11,272 bases of DNA, from contig CAZGYE010000191.1 of assembly GCA_964530165.1 (NCBI GenBank), positions 1 to 11,272 of the forward strand. Reading direction: 5' to 3'. Origin of the DNA: CAZGYE01 sp964530165. GTDB taxonomy: Bacteria > Planctomycetota > Planctomycetia > Planctomycetales > Planctomycetaceae. Under the pieces are notes generated by a model, which saw only the letters and a program-made list of their open reading frames with translations, was not told the origin of the DNA and searched no databases. A program made the translations under genes and the position numbers. Below, piece after piece: positions 6,631 through 11,272 of this stretch (the stretch's first letter is position 1; each line of letters begins with the position of its first letter).

Positions 6631-7810
6631 TCGGCTGATCTGCAAGGGCAAACTCGTGACGCATGCAGGGCACAGGAAGGGATGGCGTTGGCGCTGGTGG
6701 CAGCTTGTCGTCGCTGTTCCTGTGGTCGTTTTTCTTTCGCTGGCGGCTGTTCTGCTACACTATAAATGGTGCACGGACCGGGCCATCAAGGCGATCCTGG
6801 CCAAGCATGGGGAAGCCGACCACCTGTTGACAAATGCCAGTCTTGCATGTGACGACGAAGAACTCAAACCATTGCTTGAGCTGCTGATTGCGGCCCGCGG
6901 CCCAGATCGCCTGGGCCTGCGCATCCGCGCCTCCGACAAGTCAATGCCTCTTGTGGGGCAAATGACATGGCTCAAGGCGCTCTCGCTTGCGTGCCCGGGG
7001 GTCACGGACGAGGGCCTGCGGCACCTCACCCGGCTGAAGCGGCTCCGCAGACTGCATCTGGGCAAGCAGGAAGTGGGCGGAAACACAAGGGCATCAGCGG
7101 CTGTGACCGACAAGGGTCTGCCCTACATCGCCCAGTTCAAGGGCCTCGAACACTTGAACCTAGCAGGTACCGCCGTCACCGATGAAGGCATCCAGGTTCT
7201 GGCCGCTTTACCGGCATTGCGCGACCTACAAGTCTTCGGTGCCAACGTGACTGCCGAGGGCTTGGAACGGCTCGTCGGAAAGTCACCGAGTCTCCAGAAC
7301 CCCGAGATGCGGAAATGGATCGCGGGACTCCGGAAGCGGATGGTTCTGCAAACCGATGACCAGACGGCTCGACCGGCACTCGCGCGACTGATTCAGTTGC
7401 GACAGCCGACAGAGAGCTTGTTTCTAGAGGGTCACGGAATGACCGATCGGTCGTTGGAACTGGTGGGCCGGATGACCTGGCTCCGCGAGCTCAAACTGCA
7501 CGACACCGCCGTCACCGACCAAGGCTTGGCTGATGTCGCTCAGATTAAGAGCCTGGAGACGCTCGAGCTGAGAGCGGCCAAAGTTTGCGACGACGGCATC
7601 CAAGTGCTTGCCGGATTACCGGCACTACGCAAATTGTACGTTTTGCGTTGCAACGTGACCGCCGATGGATTGGAACGACTCGTCGCGAAGCTGCCCGGGC
7701 TGGCGAACCCAGAGATGCAGAAACGGATTGAACGGTTGCGGGAATCGATCAGTCTCGCCACCGATGACCAGTCTGCTCGACCCGCACTGGAGCGACTGAT
7801 TCAGTTGTGA
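6623..7810 (+). CDS. Membrane-anchored leucine-rich-repeat protein, cut by an in-frame stop
   Basis: This is the 395-residue upstream part of a longer LRR gene. A basic Trp/Arg-rich start is followed by one membrane helix at about residues 27-47. LRR module 1 covers about 95-258, including an inserted stretch GKQEVGGNTRASAA at 147-160. Module 2 covers about 259-394, with MTDRSLELVGRMTWLRELKL, VTDQGLADVAQIKSLETLEL and VTADGLERLV. Modules 2 and 3 repeat with a period of 136 codons. The TGA at 7808-7810 falls exactly where module 2 has CGA (7400-7402, R260) in otherwise near-identical DNA, and the frame continues open to 8164. So the gene appears freshly inactivated or truncated; 395 residues may still be made and anchored. 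The GTG at 6623 is one start; GTG 6656, with AAGGG 7 bases upstream (6644-6648), has a better ribosome binding site and keeps the anchor. It is a paralogue of the gene at 5676. Function is unknown. Confidence 0.72.
   Translation: MIVRLICKGKLVTHAGHRKGWRWRWWQLVVAVPVVVFLSLAAVLLHYKWCTDRAIKAILAKHGEADHLLTNASLACDDEELKPLLELLIAARGPDRLGLRIRASDKSMPLVGQMTWLKALSLACPGVTDEGLRHLTRLKRLRRLHLGKQEVGGNTRASAAVTDKGLPYIAQFKGLEHLNLAGTAVTDEGIQVLAALPALRDLQVFGANVTAEGLERLVGKSPSLQNPEMRKWIAGLRKRMVLQTDDQTARPALARLIQLRQPTESLFLEGHGMTDRSLELVGRMTWLRELKLHDTAVTDQGLADVAQIKSLETLELRAAKVCDDGIQVLAGLPALRKLYVLRCNVTADGLERLVAKLPGLANPEMQKRIERLRESISLATDDQSARPALERLIQL
7808..7810 (+). other. Premature TGA replacing CGA in a repeated module
   Basis: ATTCAGTTGTGACAGCCGAC around this site matches ATTCAGTTGCGACAGCCGAC at 7391-7410 with one C-to-T change at a CpG. 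The protein frame resumes with QPTQSLFLVGQGMTDRSLRL, as in module 2. Confidence 0.85.
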
Positions 7811-8164
7811 CAGCCGACACAGAGTCTGTTTCTCGTGGGGCAGGGGATGACCGATCGGTCGTTGCGACTGGTGGGACGGATGACCTGGCTCCGCGAGCTG
7901 TATCTGCTTAATACCGCTGTCAGCGACGACGGGCTGCTTCTGTTGCGAGATCTCCAGCAGCTTGAGAAGCTCTCACCGTTCAGAACAGGGGCGAACGATA
8001 GCATGCTCCAAACCGAGGCCTCGCAACCGTTGGTACGAAAATGGGTCACCTCTGGCGTTCACGTCACAGCGGAGGGTTTGCAGCGACTGATGCAAGCAGT
8101 GCCCTCTCTGCAAAACCCGGTGATGCAAGAATACGTCAAGCTTTTGCAGCGCAAACGCGAGTAA
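7811..8164 (+). pseudogene. Third LRR module, orphaned downstream of the premature stop
   Basis: In the same frame as the gene at 6623, this part encodes about 117 residues and ends at TAA (8162-8164). It starts QPTQSLFLVGQGMTDRSLRL, continues VGRMTWLRELYL and VSDDGLLLLRDLQQLEKL, and ends with VTAEGLQRLMQAVPSLQNP and a charged helix. The middle departs from the LRR pattern (SPFRTGANDSMLQTEASQPL), so this module was already shorter than the others. With R instead of the stop, the full protein would be about 513 residues. A GTG at 7835 could in principle restart translation, but no good ribosome binding site precedes it, and the product would lack a membrane anchor. Confidence 0.75.
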
Positions 8165-8246
8165 CACTATCCGGGCGACGGGTGGCGGGGCCTGAGCGAC
8201 CAACGCGTGAGGAAAAGCGGGACAGGTTCGCTTTCTCGCCGAAAAG

Positions 8247-8415
8247 AAAAGGGGATAAGTCCAATTATTGACAAGTCATACTGGCCGTGATAGGGTCGCG
8301 GCATGCCACGCACTGCTCGCATTGCGCCTGGGGGGATAGTTTTTCATGTCCTGAATCGGGGCAATCACCGAATGCCGATCTTTGAGCAATACGAATATTG
8401 GACTTATCCCCTTTT
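8247..8415 (+). mobile_element. Miniature RAYT-derived element, copy 2 (169 bases)
   Basis: It has the same 169-base structure and orientation as copy 1, with the left end at 8247-8269 and the right end at 8394-8415. Here the inverted repeat extends outward: 8240-8265 and 8397-8422 are perfect reverse complements over 26 bases, adding CGAAAAG/CTTTTCG. The six differences from copy 1 that I count are scattered in the interior (6369, 6370, 6384, 6414, 6429, 6480 in copy 1 numbering); the core ends are identical. It sits 82 bases after the stop of the second LRR gene. Confidence 0.8.
8268..8296 (+). promoter_or_regulatory. Promoter-like pair inside element 2
   Basis: TTGACA (8268-8273), 17 bases, then TAGGGT (8291-8296). 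It is equivalent to the pair in copy 1, with one change in the weaker -10 box. Confidence 0.35.
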
Positions 8416-8425
8416 CTTTTCGTAA
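8303..8425 (+). pseudogene. N-terminal fragment of a REP-associated tyrosine transposase, copy 2
   Basis: ATG 8303 opens a 40-residue frame identical to copy 1 over the transposase-like part, except for M12 to I. It ends at TAA 8423-8425, just beyond the right inverted repeat. As in copy 1, the HUH motif and catalytic tyrosine are absent. Confidence 0.72.
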
Positions 8426-8571
8426 TGCAAGGACTTTGCGAAGTGTTTCTGAATGGCAAACCGCGGGCTACTCACTTTGACGGCCTTATCGCTGACGGTT
8501 GATGCGACCTTCGCGACGAGCGTCCCTTATGCAACGTCGTTCGCTGATCGGCGATGATCTTCTTGCACACT

Positions 8572-8988
8572 TTAGGTGTCTTTCGCACGAGGTGGAGAAG
8601 CAAGGCGAAGAATGGAGAGTTCAATCTGGCTTTTGGCTCGCCCCTCCCATTCTTGTTGAAGCGCCGCTATTCCCACCGAGCCCACGCGGCAAATGAAATC
8701 AAGCAAGCCGCGTTCATCCTCCGGTGCGGCAATGCCAAGTTCTCGTGCCAACCACGGTGCGACTGCCTCGACCGCCAATCGCGTATCTTGATCCACACCT
8801 CCGGCTCTGAGCAGATCGTGCCGCTTGATCTTGTCTGCCGGCTTGATCCGCTTTTGCACGGCGTATCCAAAACCAAGAAGCAGAAGATCGACCTGACGCG
8901 ACACAATACCGTCTTCGACAAGGCGTTTTGTGAAACCGGAGACCGACTCGTCTATGTACATGCTGTCGTTGTATTCCATGTGGAGCAT
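8572..8988 (-). CDS. Uncharacterised 138-residue protein, last gene of the DndD-like operon
   Basis: A 138-residue, probably cytoplasmic and helical protein. The ATG at 8988 lies one base after the ATPase stop, with GAGGA 8 bases upstream, so the two genes are surely co-translated. The longer open frame to 9096 would overlap the ATPase heavily and is not needed; a second ATG at 8979 is possible. Visible blocks are YIDESVSGFTKRLVEDGIV, then QVDLLLLGFGYAVQKRIKP, DERGLLDFICRVGSVGIAAL and a charged tail. The pattern of a short N-terminal helix, a hydrophobic LLLLGFGYAVQKR helix and a late hydrophobic helix recalls small proteins associated with Dnd-type systems. It occupies the place of DndE, but I see no DndE sequence signature. 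I assign no function; a partner or regulator of the ATPase is the natural inference. Confidence 0.7.
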   Translation of the reverse strand: MLHMEYNDSMYIDESVSGFTKRLVEDGIVSRQVDLLLLGFGYAVQKRIKPADKIKRHDLLRAGGVDQDTRLAVEAVAPWLARELGIAAPEDERGLLDFICRVGSVGIAALQQEWEGRAKSQIELSILRLASPPRAKDT

Positions 8989-8989
8989 G

Positions 8990-10939
8990 TCAGTTGTCCT
9001 CAATTGTCGTGATGGCTTGGCGTTGGTCGCGAACCAGCGTGAACTCTTTGGCGATAGAGCCGTCGATGGCATCCCGCTCGCCCGCTGGCAGGTCACGGTC
9101 GGTCGCCAACAGGATGGCTTGAACCTTCAATTTGGGTAATGATCGCAAAAGCCCGGCACGGTGGCCGGAATCCAAGTGCCCAAAGGGCGTGTCCATCACA
9201 AATGGTGCAGGGTTGACGCTTGATAAGTTGAGCGCCGTGATGAAGCTATAGGCAACGACCTCTTTTTCGCCAGCACTGAGCTTGGTGTTCTCTACAACCG
9301 AATCATCCTTGCGGACGACTTCCAAAGAATAGTCGTGGTTGACCCTCAAACAGTCGTACTCATCGGGTTTGTTGGTAATCTGCCGGAAAACATCAGTCGC
9401 GCTGGATTGGATAGCCTCACGTTTTCTTTCGACGATCTGTTCAACCATCTCGGATACGGCGGCGAGTACACGCCTGGACTCGTCAAGTATTCGGGTTACG
9501 CCGCGGGCAAGTTCGTCGCCAGCAGCAATTTTGTCACGTTCGCGTTCGGCCTGTTGCAATCGGCTCCGTGTACCCTTTTCACCATCAAGGTTCTTGTCAA
9601 TGGAATCGATCGTAATCTCAAATTCTGTGAGTTGCTCTGTGAACTGACCAATCTGCTGAAACAGCTCATAGACACGTGCCGATTCGTGACCTTCGAGTTC
9701 GCCCTTCAGTCGGTAGATATCCGTCTCCAGTTCTTCAAGCTGGGTATCGACCACTGCGCGCTTGTCGATCAGAGACTCCGGATTGCTGACGAGGGATTCG
9801 ACGGTTTTCAAAAGCGTGGCGAGGTCGAGCAGCTCGTTTGAGACTCCGGCACCGCGCGCCGGCATCCCTTCCAACAGTTTCTCGATCCGGTCCACTTCAG
9901 CATTGAATCGTTTGAGAACACTTTCATCGACATTTTGGCCACACAAGCACTCGTCCTGGTCGACTAGTTCTTTCAAAACTGTCAATCGAGCTGAGTGTCC
10001 TTCACGGCGGGAAGAAGGCTGTTGTTTAGCGCGAAGCTCTTCAACAACTTGTCTGAGGGGCGTTTCGAGCATTGCAAGTGGAGTCTGGGACACAATCTGC
10101 TGAACGTGAGCGTTTAGTTCGTCACGTCGGTCACGAAGGTCGGCATGCCGGTGTTCCTTGTTCTTTAGCTCCTGGCGTTGGTGTTCAATTGCCTCGATGC
10201 CCTCGGCTTCTTTTTCCAGCTCCGCCTTTGTGCTTGCGAGCGACTGCTTTTTTTCAACGTGTTCACGGCGTCGGACTAGATAGTTTTCTTCTTCTTCTTT
10301 CAGCTCCTCGATCTCAGACAAAAGATCCTCGGCTTGGTGTGATTGGCTGAGAAGCTGCTCCTGCTCATCTTCCAACTCGCTGACGACCTTGGTCAGGTCA
10401 TCGCGAAGGTTTCTAACGGCGGGAATACCCAACACCTTCTCGATAGCATCACGGACACCCGATTCATGCTGCTTTCGAGCGTAACGGCTGATTTCGGCTC
10501 CATCGAAGAAAAGAAACTCCAAACAGTCATGCGGCAGAAATTGCTCGATTTTGTCTTCAACTTGCTCGGTCTTTTCTTTACCGTCGATGAAGAGTTTGAC
10601 CCACGGGATGACCGAGATCACATTACGCCGCGGTTTGAAATCCGCCCCGCGCACAATCTTGCAGACGCAACCACCGTGAGTGAACTCAATGCCAACCTCA
10701 ACGGAGCCTTCCTTTGTGTAACGGGCGTGCTCGTTCCAAAGCTCCAGCAATTCGGATTTGTTCGCACGTCCGTTGAATACAAAGCTCATCGCCTGCAAGA
10801 GGGACGTCTTGCCGAAACCGTTCTGGCCATTGATTACCACGAGGTTGCGGCCGTCATCGAAATTGGGAAACGTGATCTCGGCTTCCCCACCGTAGACAAG
10901 CCAGTCTTGGAGTCGCAAACTTTTGAAATGGATGCTCAT
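8990..10939 (-). CDS. DndD-like SMC/Rad50-type ABC ATPase
   Basis: A 649-residue protein, matching the roughly 650 residues of DndD. The N-terminal half-ATPase has Walker A GQNGFGKTS (residues 38-46) and EFLFFDGAEISRYA (141-154), a block typical of DndD. A coiled coil at about 175-280 and a second at about 340-510 flank a possible zinc-hook-like turn, DECLCGQNV (329-337, C331 and C333). The C-terminal half has the ABC signature LSAGEKE (554-560), Walker B PFVMDTPFGHLD (579-590) and LLATDRDL (610-617). DTP in place of Rad50's DE is usual in DndD. In Dnd systems DndD is the ATPase that works with DndC and DndE in phosphorothioation of DNA; related ATPases also serve in other defence systems. 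The start ATG overlaps the stop of the 55-residue gene (ATGA). GC content is visibly lower than in the left half of the window. Confidence 0.85.
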   Translation of the reverse strand: MSIHFKSLRLQDWLVYGGEAEITFPNFDDGRNLVVINGQNGFGKTSLLQAMSFVFNGRANKSELLELWNEHARYTKEGSVEVGIEFTHGGCVCKIVRGADFKPRRNVISVIPWVKLFIDGKEKTEQVEDKIEQFLPHDCLEFLFFDGAEISRYARKQHESGVRDAIEKVLGIPAVRNLRDDLTKVVSELEDEQEQLLSQSHQAEDLLSEIEELKEEEENYLVRRREHVEKKQSLASTKAELEKEAEGIEAIEHQRQELKNKEHRHADLRDRRDELNAHVQQIVSQTPLAMLETPLRQVVEELRAKQQPSSRREGHSARLTVLKELVDQDECLCGQNVDESVLKRFNAEVDRIEKLLEGMPARGAGVSNELLDLATLLKTVESLVSNPESLIDKRAVVDTQLEELETDIYRLKGELEGHESARVYELFQQIGQFTEQLTEFEITIDSIDKNLDGEKGTRSRLQQAERERDKIAAGDELARGVTRILDESRRVLAAVSEMVEQIVERKREAIQSSATDVFRQITNKPDEYDCLRVNHDYSLEVVRKDDSVVENTKLSAGEKEVVAYSFITALNLSSVNPAPFVMDTPFGHLDSGHRAGLLRSLPKLKVQAILLATDRDLPAGERDAIDGSIAKEFTLVRDQRQAITTIEDN

Positions 10940-11103
10940 TTCGGCTGCTCTTCTATGTGCCGTTCAATTAACCGGCGCAGTTCGTCCTTGGCTCCTCTCC
11001 GTCTTTGCCGATGGACCTTTGTTTTCTCGTAGTCGATGAGTCGCTGGATCAGCTTTGCATCGACCTTGCGTTTTTCTGCAATTTCTTCGACTAATTCATC
11101 CAT
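10936..11103 (-). CDS. 55-residue small charged protein between operon genes
   Basis: This short gene starts at ATG 11103, preceded by a strong GGAG 6 bases upstream, and ends at a TGA that overlaps the ATPase start by four bases. The product begins MDELVEEIAEKRKVDAKLI and continues with QRLIDYEKTKVHRQRRRG and a helix ending RLIERHIEEQPK. It is very rich in Glu, Arg and Lys, and wholly helical in appearance. Its pattern of a short helix, LIDYEK, an RRRG turn and a second helix resembles the small proteins annotated next to DndD-type ATPases as 'DNA modification system-associated small protein', and perhaps the tail of DndC. That recognition is from memory and uncertain. Overlap at both ends means stoichiometric, coupled synthesis with the ATPase. 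Confidence 0.75.
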   Translation of the reverse strand: MDELVEEIAEKRKVDAKLIQRLIDYEKTKVHRQRRRGAKDELRRLIERHIEEQPK

Positions 11104-11272
11104 CACCTTCTCCAGAAAGCAGTTCGGTCAACAAGACACCGTATGGTTCAGCGCATTCCTTCAGGCGGCGCAGAACGTCGTATTTGTTGATGGCCAACTC
11201 GGCCATTTCTTTGACTCGCGCTAGCCCAAGTTGATCAGTTGCTGCCGCGAAACCCCTTGTTCTGCCGGGCGG
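11096..11272 (-). CDS. C-terminal part of an operon gene that runs off the window
   Basis: The frame is open from the window edge to TGA at 11098-11096 and encodes the last 58 residues. They include RTRGFAAATDQLGLARVKEM, AELAINKYDVLRRLKEC and PYGVLLTELLSGEGDG. The stop overlaps the start of the 55-residue gene by 8 bases. The tail is helical and does not reveal the family. Given the order in Dnd operons, DndC or another modification enzyme could precede the DndD-like gene, but nothing in these residues proves it. Confidence 0.65.
   Translation of the reverse strand, partial: PPGRTRGFAAATDQLGLARVKEMAELAINKYDVLRRLKECAEPYGVLLTELLSGEGDG

Larger units (their letters stand above)
8165..8571. other. 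Gene-free stretch between LRR gene and the minus-strand operon
   Basis: It holds a weak 6-bp hairpin AAAGCG/CGCTTT (8214-8234, no T tract) and the second miniature element (8247-8415). The remaining 150 bases up to the stop of the 138-residue gene show nothing I can name. This is the convergent junction between the plus-strand LRR block and the minus-strand operon. Confidence 0.6.

Noticed and set aside
8214..8234. AAAGCG/CGCTTT hairpin as terminator of the LRR gene
   Set aside because: Only 6 pairs, a 9-base loop and no T tract.
8265..8459. Minus-strand frames across both miniature elements that share the peptide KGDKSNI
   Set aside because: The shared peptide is simply the inverted repeat read backwards; the sense frame matches the RAYT N-terminus instead.
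8989..9096. Upstream extension of the 138-residue gene to 9096
   Set aside because: It would overlap the end of the ATPase by over 100 bases, whereas ATG 8988 has GAGGA at ideal spacing.
10343..11032. 229-residue plus-strand frame opposite the DndD-like ATPase
   Set aside because: Shadow of the ATPase N-terminal half, which has Walker A and the FFDG block in the minus frame.

Overview
The window looks like a piece of a planctomycete chromosome. The strongest pointer is a large exported-type protein (3087-5597) whose N-terminus carries the basic stretch plus an ERCEDRTLLSA motif typical of planctomycete surface proteins of the LEPR-XLL type. N-terminally anchored proteins with TDEGL-type leucine-rich repeats (LRRs) and a remnant of a REP-associated tyrosine transposase (RAYT) fit the same picture. 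This assignment is by recognition only; no database was searched.

Layout from left to right. (1) 91-1467, +: a major facilitator permease of the nucleoside:H+ symporter type. (2) 1509-2486, -: a YhaM-like protein with an OB-fold and an HD domain (3'-5' exoribonuclease family), convergent with the permease across a 41-base gap. (3) 2487-3086: about 600 bases without a gene, holding several dyads, including one just upstream of the next gene. (4) 3087-5597, +: a surface protein with four cadherin-like/Ig-like repeats, a PKD-like domain, a Pro-rich linker and a C-terminal domain that may be a papain-like cysteine peptidase. (5) 5676-6281 and 6623-8164, +: two paralogous membrane-anchored LRR proteins. 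The first has one LRR module and the second has three. The second is cut by an in-frame TGA at 7808-7810, exactly where the preceding module has CGA. (6) 6338-6506 and 8247-8415: two near-identical 169-base miniature elements, one downstream of each LRR gene. They have long terminal inverted repeats and contain only the promoter and first codons of a RAYT-type transposase. (7) 8572-11272, -: a tightly packed operon reading in from the right edge. It comprises the tail of an unidentified gene, a 55-residue small protein, a DndD-like SMC/ABC ATPase and a 138-residue protein. Neighbouring genes overlap or lie one base apart.

The two regions most worth attention are the right-hand operon and the LRR/miniature-element block. 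The operon looks like a DNA-modification or defence module of DndD type, but with small partners that I cannot assign to DndC or DndE. The LRR block combines gene duplication, module amplification, a nonsense mutation and transposase-derived mobile fragments within 2.7 kb. No tRNA, rRNA or CRISPR array was seen.
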